Below, one piece after another: positions 24,733 through 33,725 of a stretch of 64,000 nt of DNA. Every line of letters begins with the position of its first letter. Position 1 is the stretch's first letter. The position numbers were made by a program, and so were the translations under genes. The notes beneath the pieces were generated by a model. It worked only from the letters and a program-made list of their open reading frames with translations. It ran no database searches and was not told where the DNA came from. Location of the stretch: positions 121,298 to 185,297 of the forward strand of contig NZ_VIQT01000003.1 of NCBI RefSeq assembly GCF_010206195.1, written 5' to 3'. Source of the DNA: Anaerotruncus colihominis (GTDB lineage Bacteria > Bacillota > Clostridia > Oscillospirales > Ruminococcaceae).

Positions 24733-26061
24733 TTATGTAGCCGGACAGGCGCCGCTCCAGCAGGGCACCGGCTTACCGTTTATCTTCCCGAGCAGCGCCG
24801 CGGGATTCACCAGGCGTCCATAAGAATATTGCCGGCCTTCATGCAGGAGCGAAAGCGGCTGCGCCGTCTCGATAGCCGCGCCTGTGAACTGCTCAAACGT
24901 CACATCGGGGTCGACCTGGCAGGCAAGCGCGTACAGTCCTGCTATATACGGGATCGCCCAGCTCATGCCGCCGTTCACATAGTACGCGTATTCGTCCGTT
25001 CCGGACGGAGAAGCCGCCGTTCGCCGGTCCATCGGCACGAGCAAGGCCCTTGACGTGGTATACTCCCCGCCAAACAGGGCCGGCTGCCAGAAACGCCCCG
25101 GCAGCCGCTGTGCCGGATCGTTCGGATCGCCATAGGGCGCGCGGCCCGCGCCCATATAATTTTTCATCATCCGGTCGCTGTCGCTTACATAGACGACTGC
25201 GATCCCCGCGGCGCGCGCCCGTGCGATCGCCGCGTCCATCTCCTGCGCGCCTGGCGTATCCGGCATATATCCAAGCGATATTGAAATTACACGGATCTTT
25301 TCATCGGCCGCAAGCGTCTCGTTAAGCGCCACAAACCGGTCTATATCCCGCGCGTAAAAGCGCATATCCTGCGTGTATGTCTCGTCCTTATATGTGCCGG
25401 TGTCGTCCGCGATATAATAAAGCAGCGCGTCCGGCGCAACGCCGGCTGTTTCTCCAAGCGCGATCGACGCCACGGCTGCGCCGTGCATCTGCGCCGCCTG
25501 CTGCGCAGCCGTGTTGTACTCCTCATAGAAACGAAGCCTGTCTTTATATTCCTGATGGTCCGTCAGCAGCGTCTGGTCAATGATTGCGATACCGACACCC
25601 TTCCCCGTGATCCCCTGCTCATGCAGGATGCGCACGCCAAGGCCCGGATCTCGCCCAAGCTCCATCAGCTTTGACAGATCCAGCCCCTCCGGCAGAGTAT
25701 CCGGCCACTTTGTACGGCCGTCGAACGACGCGTTTTCCAAAAGCGCGCCCGCCTGTGAAAGATCCGCGCCCGACAGGTCGGCCCCCCGCACATCAACGCA
25801 CCCTGTTCTGTCCGGCTCCAAAAGCTCCTCCGCGCTCATCCCTTCCGTCCACATGGCCGTGTTCGCCTCGGGCCGCCGCGCGATCGTCCCGGCCCGCGGC
25901 GCATCGCCCGCGGCAGGCCCCGCACTGTTGGAGGCAATCTGTGAAGCCGCTGTCCCGGATTCCGCCCGCGTCTTTTGCGCGGGCGCGCCGCAGCCGGCCA
26001 GAACGGCCAGCGCGCACAGCGCAGCGGCTGTTTTACAAATCTGTTCTTTATTCACCGTCAA
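24733..26061 (-). CDS. Lipoprotein S8 (subtilisin-like) serine protease with pentapeptide-repeat segment
   Basis: A 442-residue exported protease. The signal peptide ends in the lipobox LAGC (Cys24), so it is membrane-tethered. A low-complexity linker leads to a short pentapeptide-like stretch (VRGADLSGADLSQAGALLEN, about residues 91-110) and then an S8 catalytic domain: Asp162 (IAIIDQTLL), His193 (MHGAAVAS) and Ser367 (NGGMSWAIP), in the family order. The oxyanion Asn is not obvious: the usual SxGN region reads YVSDSDRMMKNYMGAG. GGMSWAIPYIAG in place of GTSMAxPHVAG is divergent but keeps the serine. The gene is monocistronic or precedes nothing obvious; the AEC transporter is upstream on the same strand (27 bases). 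The substrate is unknown. Confidence 0.82.
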   Translation of the reverse strand: MTVNKEQICKTAAALCALAVLAGCGAPAQKTRAESGTAASQIASNSAGPAAGDAPRAGTIARRPEANTAMWTEGMSAEELLEPDRTGCVDVRGADLSGADLSQAGALLENASFDGRTKWPDTLPEGLDLSKLMELGRDPGLGVRILHEQGITGKGVGIAIIDQTLLTDHQEYKDRLRFYEEYNTAAQQAAQMHGAAVASIALGETAGVAPDALLYYIADDTGTYKDETYTQDMRFYARDIDRFVALNETLAADEKIRVISISLGYMPDTPGAQEMDAAIARARAAGIAVVYVSDSDRMMKNYMGAGRAPYGDPNDPAQRLPGRFWQPALFGGEYTTSRALLVPMDRRTAASPSGTDEYAYYVNGGMSWAIPYIAGLYALACQVDPDVTFEQFTGAAIETAQPLSLLHEGRQYSYGRLVNPAALLGKINGKPVPCWSGACPAT

Positions 26062-26088
26062 AATCCCTTCTTAACTGTTAAGGCTCGT

Positions 26089-27030
26089 TTAAAATATGTA
26101 TCCCGCCGCGCCAAGCCCGAAAATCCACAGGAACATTGTCAGCACGGAAAACAAGGAGGTAAACACCACCAGATGCCCCGCCAAATCCGCGTCGGAGTCC
26201 ATGGACTGCGCCATGTTAAACGACGAAGCGGCCGTCGGCGCGATGAGCATGCTGACAAGGCCGACCAGCTCGACACCGCGAAAGCCCGCCCAGATGCAGA
26301 CCGGCAGCGCCAGCGCGGGAACGACCACAAGCCGGCACACGACAGCGGCGGCGATCTGGCGCAGGTTGCCGCGCACGGCGCCGAAATTGAACAGGCCGCC
26401 CAGCACGATCAGCGTCAGCGGCGTAGCGCAGCGCGTCAAGTCGCGCACCGCCGATTCGACAAATCCGGGCAGGCGCACGCCGAGCAGCAGCGTAACAAGC
26501 GCCGCCGCCGCTGCGACGATATAGGGGTTGGCCGCAACGCTGCGCGCCAATGTTAAAGGGCGCACGCGGCCGCCGCGGAATATTTCAAGCGCAATCACCG
26601 CCAGAACATTGTAAAACGGCACGACGGCAGCCACCAGAAGCGAGATCGGCCCGATGTTCCCCTCGCCGCACAGCGCCGTACCGATCGCCGTGCCGAAGAT
26701 GACAAAGTTTGTGCGGCCAATCCCTTGGATCATTGCGCCGCGCCGTTTATTTGACTTTTCAAAGCGCGGGACCGTTAAAAACAGTAGTCCCCAGACCGCT
26801 GCCTGAAGCAGAAGCGCAAACCCAAGCAGGCGCGGATTAAAGATATCCGCCACATCCGCCGTATAGATATTATAATAAAGGAGCAGCGACAAAAATACTT
26901 TAAAACAGACGTTGTTGAGCCGCTCGAGCGTCTCACGGTCCAGAAGGCCCCCCATGCGCAGCAGGCAGCCGAGCGCCAGCATCAGAAACATTGGCGCCAC
27001 CACATTGACCGCTGTTTGCAGGCTTTGCAC
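26089..27030 (-). CDS. AEC family transporter (auxin efflux carrier-like permease)
   Basis: A membrane protein of about 313 residues with ten hydrophobic segments split by a short central loop, the AEC/BART pattern; family members in bacteria export organic acids such as malate or malonate. The conserved start region is QSLQTAVNVVAPMFLMLALG and the late part is ELVGLVSMLIAPTAASSFNM. Two GTG codons can start it: 27030, with GGGGAG nearby and the length usual for the family, or 27048, with GGAG. I chose 27030. It is followed by the subtilase gene at 27 bases and diverges from ddl. Confidence 0.8.
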   Translation of the reverse strand: MQSLQTAVNVVAPMFLMLALGCLLRMGGLLDRETLERLNNVCFKVFLSLLLYYNIYTADVADIFNPRLLGFALLLQAAVWGLLFLTVPRFEKSNKRRGAMIQGIGRTNFVIFGTAIGTALCGEGNIGPISLLVAAVVPFYNVLAVIALEIFRGGRVRPLTLARSVAANPYIVAAAAALVTLLLGVRLPGFVESAVRDLTRCATPLTLIVLGGLFNFGAVRGNLRQIAAAVVCRLVVVPALALPVCIWAGFRGVELVGLVSMLIAPTAASSFNMAQSMDSDADLAGHLVVFTSLFSVLTMFLWIFGLGAAGYIF

Positions 27031-27274
27031 AATCCCCACTCCCCACACATTGTTATCTCCATAGTACCGGGGCGCGCGGACAAAGTCAAGCTGTGCGTTT
27101 GTGATTTTCGATCATTTTCACACACCGGGCCGGCGAAATCCATACAGGTTTCCTCATTGCGGACTATCGGCGATTGTGCTAGAATATAATTTGATTACCT
27201 ATGGAATAAAAAACGCGTCCGCACTGGCGGGCGGCCCGGAAAGCACGCCGGGAAACGAATGCGGAGGGATTTTC

Positions 27275-28348
27275 TTGGGCAAAAAAACTGTGGCGGTTTT
27301 GTTCGGTTCCATTTCAAGCGAATATGAGGTTTCGCTGCGTTCGGCCGCGTCCGTGCTGCGCAATATCCCGCGCGACCGCTACGATGTGGTGATGCTCGGC
27401 ATTACAAAGGACGGGCGCTGGTTCGAATACGCCGGCTCCATCGACGATATCGAATCGGACCGCTGGCTACAAAACGGCCCAATCACGCCGGCTTTCATCA
27501 GCCCGGACCGATCGGCTGGCGGAATTCTGCGCCTTTCGCCCGACGGACCGCAGACCGTCGCCGTCGACGCTGTGTTCCCCGTGCTGCACGGCGAGCACAG
27601 CGAGGACGGAACCATCCAGGGGCTGTTTGAGATGGCGGGGCTTGCCTATGTCGGCTGCGGCGTGCTCGCCTCGGCAGCCTGTATGGACAAGGCGGTCACA
27701 CACACCGTCCTGGAAGCCGCCGGCATTGAAATGACGCCCTATACGGTTTTGACGCGCCGCGCGCTCGCACATTTTGACGAGACGGAGCGTATGCTCGCCG
27801 CAAAGCACGGCTATCCGATGTTTATCAAACCGGCCAATACAGGTTCCTCCGTCGGCGTGGGCAAGGCGAAGGACGCTGGCGGGCTGCGCGCGGCGCTTTC
27901 GGAGGCGTTTCGCTTTGACCGCAAGGTCATCGCCGAGACGGCTGTCGTTGGCGACGAGCTTGAATGCGCCGTGCTTGGCAACTTCGACCGCGCCGAAGCG
28001 TCCTGCGTCGGCGAGATCGTACCGCGCCATGAGTTTTATGACTATAGCGGCAAGTACCTTGATGATTCGACCGACCTGTATATCCCGGCGCGCATCGCCG
28101 GCGAAGCGTCCGAGCGCATCCGTCAAGCGGCTGTGCGCGCCTTTGCGGCGATGGGCTGCACGGGCCTTTCGCGCGTCGATTTCTTTTTGACGCGTGATGG
28201 GCGCGTTGTGCTCAATGAGATCAACACGCTGCCGGGATTCACATCGATCTCCATGTATCCAAAGCTGTTCGAAGCCGTGGGCGTCCCTTATCCGGAGCTG
28301 ATCTCCCGGCTGATCGAGCTGGCGTTTGACAAACATGCAGACATCTGA
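27275..28348 (+). CDS. ddl: D-alanine--D-alanine ligase
   Basis: A 357-residue ATP-grasp enzyme joining two D-Ala for peptidoglycan precursors. The TTG at 27275 (encoding MGKKTVAVLFG) is chosen because GCGGAGGGA lies directly upstream; the longer open frame lacks one. Motifs: SSEYEVSLRSAASVL (N-terminal Glu for D-Ala1), PVLHGEHSEDGTIQGLFEMA, FIKPANTGSSVGVGKA (ATP loop), omega loop HEFYDYSGKYLD and RVDFF...NEINTLPGFTSIS. The EFYDY..KY form of the omega loop fits D-Ala:D-Ala rather than D-Ala:D-Lac specificity, although the overall sequence is close to the VanG-like group common in Clostridia. A TATAAT box at 27185-27190 is a possible -10. Confidence 0.9.
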   Translation: MGKKTVAVLFGSISSEYEVSLRSAASVLRNIPRDRYDVVMLGITKDGRWFEYAGSIDDIESDRWLQNGPITPAFISPDRSAGGILRLSPDGPQTVAVDAVFPVLHGEHSEDGTIQGLFEMAGLAYVGCGVLASAACMDKAVTHTVLEAAGIEMTPYTVLTRRALAHFDETERMLAAKHGYPMFIKPANTGSSVGVGKAKDAGGLRAALSEAFRFDRKVIAETAVVGDELECAVLGNFDRAEASCVGEIVPRHEFYDYSGKYLDDSTDLYIPARIAGEASERIRQAAVRAFAAMGCTGLSRVDFFLTRDGRVVLNEINTLPGFTSISMYPKLFEAVGVPYPELISRLIELAFDKHADI

Positions 28349-28390
28349 TCAGTCAAACCGGCATTGACGCAACGCCGCGCGGCCTGTTTA

Positions 28391-28530
28391 GAGCCCGTAT
28401 TCACAACCGGAGGATGCAGGGCAGGCGAGGGGGTGTACCCGGTCAAGGCAAATTTTTGCAGGTTGGCTGTCACGTGGAGCGGGGGCAAAAGGCCCGCCTG
28501 GACAGCGCTTGGCGGCTGCGAATACAGTTT
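28391..28530. repeat. Family E repeat, copy 1 (forward)
   Basis: A 140-base element whose ends resemble inverted repeats (GTATTCACAACCGG and GGCGGCTGCGAATAC). Internally it shares long stretches with the copy at 29885, which is in opposite orientation, including ACCCGGTCAAGGCAAATTTT. It fills the ddl-murI gap. Confidence 0.8.
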
Positions 28531-28553
28531 TTTAAAAGGAAAGGGGTGCCATC

Positions 28554-29363
28554 ATGGATCAACGCGCCATCGGCGTCTTTGACTCGGGGCTTGGCGGGCT
28601 GACAACTGTCCGCGAGCTGCGCCGGCTTTTGCCGGAGGAACGCATCGTCTATTTTGGCGACACCGGCCGCGTGCCGTATGGCAGCCGCGGACGCGAGATC
28701 ATACGCAAATACGCCGTGCAGGACATCCGCTTCCTGCGCCGGTTCGATGTAAAAATCATCATCGCGGCGTGCGGCACGGTCAGTTCCGTTATCACGCCTG
28801 AAATCGTGGAGTCGGCCGGGGTCCCCTTTTCCGGCGTCGTGCTGCCGGCCGCGCAGGCGGCGTGCGCCGCCTCCACCAACGGCCGCATCGGCGTCATCGG
28901 CACGGCCGCGACGCTGCGCTCCGGCGCTTACGGACGTGCCATCCGCGGCATCCGTCCGGACGCGCATACCTTCGGCAACGCCTGTCCGCTGTTTGTGCCG
29001 CTTGTGGAAAGCGGTTTTATCCAGCCGGACAATGAGATCACCATGAAGGTCGCGCAGACCTATCTTCAGCCGATGATTGAAAACGAAGTCGACACGCTGA
29101 TCCTCGGCTGTACGCACTATCCGCTGATCCGCCCCGTCATCGACCGCCTGCTCCAGTCGCGCGTCACGCTCATCGATTCCGGCGCGCAGGTGGCGCGGTG
29201 GGCGCAAACGCTGCTCACACGCGAGGACATGCTTGGCGCGGGAAACGGCGGCGCGGAATATTATGTCAGCGATTCGCCGGAGATGTTTATCGAAACGGCG
29301 GGGATTTTTCTTGGGGAGGATGTTCACGGCAATGTCACGCAGATCGACCTTGACACGCTCTGA
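28554..29363 (+). CDS. murI: Glutamate racemase
   Basis: A 269-residue cofactor-independent racemase making D-glutamate for peptidoglycan. GVFDSGLGGLTTVRELRRLL supplies Asp10/Ser11, the two catalytic cysteines are Cys73 (AACGTVSS) and Cys186 (LGCTHYPL), and GDTGRVPYGSR is the substrate loop. In many MurI proteins the first motif is ACNT; here it is ACGT, a variant seen in Clostridia. AAAGGGG-type ribosome site upstream. Two family E repeats in inverted orientation flank the murI-DUF1934 pair. Confidence 0.95.
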   Translation: MDQRAIGVFDSGLGGLTTVRELRRLLPEERIVYFGDTGRVPYGSRGREIIRKYAVQDIRFLRRFDVKIIIAACGTVSSVITPEIVESAGVPFSGVVLPAAQAACAASTNGRIGVIGTAATLRSGAYGRAIRGIRPDAHTFGNACPLFVPLVESGFIQPDNEITMKVAQTYLQPMIENEVDTLILGCTHYPLIRPVIDRLLQSRVTLIDSGAQVARWAQTLLTREDMLGAGNGGAEYYVSDSPEMFIETAGIFLGEDVHGNVTQIDLDTL

Positions 29364-29454
29364 CCGCTCTTTGGAGCCTGTCCGGACCGTGCGCAGGCGC
29401 AGCAGCGCGGCGCGCACGCAGAACGCGCCGACGCGCGGGAAAAGGATGTTATTT

Positions 29455-29883
29455 ATGAAAAAGGACGTTATTATTGAAATCCGGGGCGTCTACCGGCAGG
29501 AGGGCGACGAGGACGAAATCGAGCTGTTTACAACCGGCTCCTATTATAAGCGAAACGGCAACTATTTTATCGCTTATGATGAATCGGAGGCGACCGGCTT
29601 TGAAGGTACGCGCACGCTTTTAAAGGTGGAAAACAACGACCGCGTGACGCTTTCGCGCAGCGGCGCCTCCAGAAGCCAGCTCATCATTGAGCGCGGCGTG
29701 CGCCATCAGTGCCATTACGACACCGGTTACGGCGCCATGACCATCGGCGTTTCAGGCGACCGCATCGTTTCGCACCTTGGCGACAGCGGCGGAAGGCTTG
29801 AATTCGCCTATTCCCTTGATGTCAACACGCTGCTCGCGAGCGAAAACGCCGTCTATATCAATGTGCGCGAGCAGCCGCAGTAA
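29455..29883 (+). CDS. DUF1934 (YwiB-like) beta-barrel protein
   Basis: A 142-residue protein of the DUF1934/YwiB family, a calycin-like beta-barrel of unknown function. Typical stretches: VIIEIRGVYRQEGDEDEIEL, FTTGSYYKRNGNYFIAYDES, EATGFEGTRTLLKV and a C-terminal LEFAYSLDVNTLLASENAVY. The ATG at 29455 has AAAAGGA upstream. In Firmicutes this gene usually sits before argS, as here. Repeat copy E2 begins two bases after its stop. Confidence 0.85.
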   Translation: MKKDVIIEIRGVYRQEGDEDEIELFTTGSYYKRNGNYFIAYDESEATGFEGTRTLLKVENNDRVTLSRSGASRSQLIIERGVRHQCHYDTGYGAMTIGVSGDRIVSHLGDSGGRLEFAYSLDVNTLLASENAVYINVREQPQ

Positions 29884-29884
29884 G

Positions 29885-30043
29885 AACCTGTATTCACAGC
29901 CGTTGAATACCGCCCAGGCGGGTCTTTTGGCCCCGTCCAGTGTTAAATTTTCTTGCCGGGCGACAGCCCGCCTGCAAAAATTTGCCTTGACCGGGTACAA
30001 ACCCCCTCGTCTGTCCGGCATCCTTCGGCTGTAAATACAGGTT
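29885..30043. repeat. Family E repeat, copy 2 (reverse)
   Basis: A 159-base element with clear terminal inverted repeats: AACCTGTATTCACAGCCG at the left and its complement at the right with one mismatch. Its reverse complement matches the element at 28391 over most of its length. It separates DUF1934 from argS. Confidence 0.85.
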
Positions 30044-30095
30044 CCAAGCGTATCCTTGCAGAAAACAGAAATTTCCAGAACAGGATGTGTAATGC

Positions 30096-31790
30096 ATGAC
30101 CAATCCGGTTTCCCAAGCAAAACAGGACATCGCGATCCTGCTTGACGGCGCGCTTGAGCGCGCCGTCGAATCAGGCGCCCTGCCGGCCGCGTCCGAACTG
30201 CCCGATTTTGTCGTCGAGATCCCGGCGGACACGTCGCACGGCGACTTTGCCTCCAACATTGCCATGGCGTGCGCGCGCCCGTTTAAATGCGCGCCGCGCA
30301 AAATCGCCGAAGCCATCTGCGCCGCTCTCAATCTGACCGGCACCGTTTTTGAACGCGTTGAGATCGCCGGACCGGGCTTCATCAATTTCTTTTTAAGCCC
30401 CCGCTGGTTCGCGGACGTTGTGAAAAGCGTGCTCTCGGCCGGCGCGGATTACGGCCGCACGGATTATGGGCGCGGCGAAAAGGTGCAGGTTGAGTTCGTA
30501 TCGGCCAACCCGACCGGTCCGATGCATATGGGCAACGCGCGCGGCGGCGCGCTCGGCGATTGCCTGGCCGCCGCGCTTGACTGGTCGGGGCACAATGTAA
30601 CGCGTGAATTCTACGTCAACGACGCGGGCAATCAGATCGAAAAGTTCGGCTGCTCGCTGGAGGCCCGCTACCTGCAAATTTTTAAGGGCGAGGACGCCGT
30701 CGCCTTCCCGGAGGACGGTTATCACGGAGACGATATCCGCGAACGCGCGCAGCAGTTCGCCGATCAGTACGGCGACCGCTTCGTCGGGTCTGAGCCGGAC
30801 GCGCGCAGGCAAGCGCTTGTCGATTTCGCGCTGCCGCGCAACATTGAAAAGCTCAGGGCGGACCTGGAACGCTACCGCATCCATTACGATGTATGGTTTC
30901 GCGAAAGCGAGCTGCACCACGGCGCGATTGACGAGGCGATCCGTGTGCTCACCGCGCGTGGCATGACCTACGAGCAGGACGGCGCGCTTTGGTACCGTGC
31001 CACTGAAAACGGCGGCGAAAAGGACGAGGTGCTTGTGCGCGCCAACGGTTTTCCGACGTATTTCGCGGCCGATATCGCCTATCATTATAATAAGTTTGCC
31101 GTGCGCGGCTTTGAGCGCGTCATCAACGTCTGGGGCGCCGACCACCACGGCCATGTGGCGCGGCTCAAGGGCGCGATGGACGCCATCGGCCTGAACGGGG
31201 ACAAGCTCGACATTGTGCTCATGCAGTTTGTGCGCCTGATGCAGGACGGCAAGCCCGTCAAGATGTCCAAACGCACAGGCAAGGCAATTTCCCTCACCGA
31301 TCTGATCGAGGAAGTGCCCGTCGACGCGGCGCGTTTCCTCTTTAACATGCGCGAACCCAATTCGATGGTCGACTTTGATCTGGACCTTGCGGTTGAGCAG
31401 TCGATGCAGAATCCTGTTTACTATGTCCAGTATGCGCATGCGCGCATCTGCTCGCTGCTTAAAAAGCTGGAGGATGAGGGCGTCGCGCCGCGCGCCTGCA
31501 CCTATGACGAACTGTGCGCCCTGCGCGCGCCCGAGGAGATCGAGCTGATCCGCACGCTGGCTCGTTTCCCGCAGGAGATTATCGATTCCGTGCGCGGCTA
31601 CGACCCGGCGCGCCTGACAAAATACGCCGCTGATCTGGCGGCCATATTCCATAAATACTATACCGTTCACCGCGTGCGCGGCGAAGCGGAACCGCTGATG
31701 CAGGCGCGGCTGAACCTCTATCTGGCAACGCGCACTGTGATCGCAAATGTTCTTGGGATGCTCAGGATCACCGTTCCTGAGAGCATGTAA
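30096..31790 (+). CDS. argS: Arginyl-tRNA synthetase
   Basis: A 564-residue class Ia synthetase. The order is as expected: N-terminal additional domain (about 1-110), the HIGH-type motif SANPTGPMHMGNARGG (HMGN 144-147), the KMSK loop (VKMSKRTGKAISL, about 386-398) and the C-terminal DALR anticodon-binding domain (MQNPVYYVQYAHARICSLLK). The KMSK form is full, unlike argS of several species in which it is degenerate. Length is normal. It lies downstream of DUF1934, separated by repeat E2. Confidence 0.97.
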   Translation: MTNPVSQAKQDIAILLDGALERAVESGALPAASELPDFVVEIPADTSHGDFASNIAMACARPFKCAPRKIAEAICAALNLTGTVFERVEIAGPGFINFFLSPRWFADVVKSVLSAGADYGRTDYGRGEKVQVEFVSANPTGPMHMGNARGGALGDCLAAALDWSGHNVTREFYVNDAGNQIEKFGCSLEARYLQIFKGEDAVAFPEDGYHGDDIRERAQQFADQYGDRFVGSEPDARRQALVDFALPRNIEKLRADLERYRIHYDVWFRESELHHGAIDEAIRVLTARGMTYEQDGALWYRATENGGEKDEVLVRANGFPTYFAADIAYHYNKFAVRGFERVINVWGADHHGHVARLKGAMDAIGLNGDKLDIVLMQFVRLMQDGKPVKMSKRTGKAISLTDLIEEVPVDAARFLFNMREPNSMVDFDLDLAVEQSMQNPVYYVQYAHARICSLLKKLEDEGVAPRACTYDELCALRAPEEIELIRTLARFPQEIIDSVRGYDPARLTKYAADLAAIFHKYYTVHRVRGEAEPLMQARLNLYLATRTVIANVLGMLRITVPESM

Positions 31791-31838
31791 CAACAATGGT
31801 CCCCGACTCCCAGGGGCTGTTTTGGAGGATAACTGACT

Positions 31839-33059
31839 ATGACGACGGAGCAAAACGGACGATTACGCCTGCCGCTGCTGCTTGACGGGGCGACGGGCAC
31901 GGAGTATATGAAAGCGGGGATGCCGTCGGGCGTATGCGTTGAGCAGTGGGCCGCCGAACATCCCGATGTCGTGGCACGTGTGGCGCGCGGCTATGCGGAT
32001 GCGGGCAGCGGCATTGTTTATGCGCCGACCTTCCTGGCCAATGCAGGGAATCTGAAAGGATATGGACTCAGTGAACAGGTGATCCCGCTCAACACAAAGA
32101 TTGTGTCCACAGTCAAGCAGGCGCTCGCCGGCCGGGATGTGCTGGTGGCCGGCGACATGTCCACAACCGGTCTGATGTGCGAGCCGTTCGGCGAAACAGA
32201 GTTTGTCCATCTGATCGGCATTTACGCCGAACAGGCGTCGGCGCTGGCCGACGCAGGCGCCGACCTGCTTGTGATCGAGACGATGAGCGCGCTCTCCGAG
32301 TGCCGCGCGGCGGTCATTGCGGCGCGTCAGACAGGCCTTCCGATCTTTTTGACCATGACTGTCGACGCCGAGGGGCGTACCATGTGGGGCGACGATGTGC
32401 TTGCTTCGATGATCGTTTTGCAGGATATGGGCATCAGCGCGTTTGGGTTGAACTGCTCGCAGGGCCCGGACGATATGGTCCCGCTGTTTGAGCGCATCGC
32501 GCCATATGCAAAGCTGCCTCTGATCGCAAAGCCAAACGCGGGCGAACCGCCGCTTTCACCGGTGCAGTTCTGTGACAAATGCGCGCGCCTGATGCGGCGT
32601 GGGGTCAAAATCATCGGCGGCTGCTGTGGGACAACCTCTGAATATGTCTCTGCGCTGCGCCATATGATTGACAGCTTTGATATTGCCCGTGTAAACATCG
32701 CGCCCGCCGACTATGATATCCTGGCCGCGGGACGCAACGTTTACTACCTCGACAACGATCTGGAATATTCCAAGCCGATCACCTGTGAGATCGATATGGC
32801 CGACGCGCTGCTCGAGGCTTCACATGAGAGCTGCGACGCGGTGCTGATCCATCTTGACACGCCGGACGACGGCTACCGCTTCTCGCTCAACGCGCATATG
32901 GTCGATATGCCGGTCGCGTTTGAATCCGAATCGCTCGAGGCGCTTGACGCCGCGCTGTTGCATTACAACGGCAAGGCGCTTGTTGTCTCCACCTCGTGCG
33001 AACTTGAGCGCGAGGAGCTTGAGGAGGTCGCGGCGCGCTACGGCGCGGTCGTGCTGTAA
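31839..33059 (+). CDS. Homocysteine S-methyltransferase family protein
   Basis: A 406-residue protein. Residues 1-290 form the Zn-dependent homocysteine-binding barrel of MetH/BHMT: LLLDGATGTEYMKAGMPSGV, VYAPTFLANAGNLKGYGLSE, a Cys in GLNCSQGPD near residue 204 and the Cys pair in IIGGCCGTTSEY near 262. The last 115 residues are an additional small domain (VNIAPADYDILAAGRNVYYL) without a recognised cobalamin site. It resembles stand-alone MetH N-terminal modules of Clostridia that partner with corrinoid proteins or S-methylmethionine. The methyl donor is unknown. It lies 48 bases after argS and 42 before the rubredoxin fusion. Confidence 0.85.
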   Translation: MTTEQNGRLRLPLLLDGATGTEYMKAGMPSGVCVEQWAAEHPDVVARVARGYADAGSGIVYAPTFLANAGNLKGYGLSEQVIPLNTKIVSTVKQALAGRDVLVAGDMSTTGLMCEPFGETEFVHLIGIYAEQASALADAGADLLVIETMSALSECRAAVIAARQTGLPIFLTMTVDAEGRTMWGDDVLASMIVLQDMGISAFGLNCSQGPDDMVPLFERIAPYAKLPLIAKPNAGEPPLSPVQFCDKCARLMRRGVKIIGGCCGTTSEYVSALRHMIDSFDIARVNIAPADYDILAAGRNVYYLDNDLEYSKPITCEIDMADALLEASHESCDAVLIHLDTPDDGYRFSLNAHMVDMPVAFESESLEALDAALLHYNGKALVVSTSCELEREELEEVAARYGAVVL

Positions 33060-33101
33060 ATTTTACCGGCACTGATTAATGAATATAAGGAGGACGACAA
33101 T

Positions 33102-33725
33102 ATGGATTTGCAAGCGTTTTTTAAGATGTCTTATGGTCTTTATGTTTTAAGCGCCGCGTTTGACGGCAAGCAGAACGGCTGCATTGTCAACACGGTCACA
33201 CAGGTGACAGCTGAGCCGCCAAAGGCCACCGTCGCCGTTTCAAAGCAGAATTTGACGACCGAACTGATTGAACAATCGGGATTTTTCAACGCCGTGCCGC
33301 TGACTGAGAAAGCGACAATGGATTTGATCGGGCGCTTTGGATTTCGCAGCGGCCGCGAGGAGGATAAATACTCCGGCCTGGATCACGGCGTGGACGCGCA
33401 CGGCGTCTGGTATCCGACCCAGAACGCCGCGGCGATGTTCTCATTTAAGGTGATCGACAAGCTCGATCTCGACACGCACATGCTGTTCGTTGGAAAGGCC
33501 GTCGAGGCTGTCAAGCTGTCCGACGACCCGGTCATGACTTACGACTATTACCACCGCGTCAAAAAGGGCGAAACGCCTCCGAACGCGCCGTCCTACAAGA
33601 AGCCCGAGCAAAAAACCGGCTGGCGCTGCAAGGTCTGCGGATACGTCTATGAGGGCGAGGAGCTGCCCTCCGATTACATCTGCCCGATCTGCAAAAAGCC
33701 CGCTTCCTTCTTCGAAAAGCTTTAG
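33102..33725 (+). CDS. Flavin reductase-like protein with C-terminal rubredoxin domain
   Basis: A 207-residue fusion. Residues 1 to about 150 are a flavin-reductase-like split beta-barrel (FMN binding; TVTQVTAEPPKATVAVSKQN). Residues 173-207 are a rubredoxin: Cys176/Cys179 (CKVCGYVYEGE) and Cys194/Cys197 (CPICKKP). Similar high-molecular-weight rubredoxins of anaerobes pass electrons to flavodiiron proteins for oxygen or NO detoxification. The last codons (Glu-Lys-Leu, stop) coincide with the start of the mosaic repeat M1. AGGAGGACG ribosome site. Redox role is inferred from the domains. Confidence 0.93.
   Translation: MDLQAFFKMSYGLYVLSAAFDGKQNGCIVNTVTQVTAEPPKATVAVSKQNLTTELIEQSGFFNAVPLTEKATMDLIGRFGFRSGREEDKYSGLDHGVDAHGVWYPTQNAAAMFSFKVIDKLDLDTHMLFVGKAVEAVKLSDDPVMTYDYYHRVKKGETPPNAPSYKKPEQKTGWRCKVCGYVYEGEELPSDYICPICKKPASFFEKL

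Noticed and set aside
27275..28348. VanG-type vancomycin-resistance ligase
   Set aside because: Overall resemblance is noticeable, but the omega loop EFYDY..KY fits D-Ala:D-Ala and no van regulatory, racemase or VanX/Y-type genes are adjacent.
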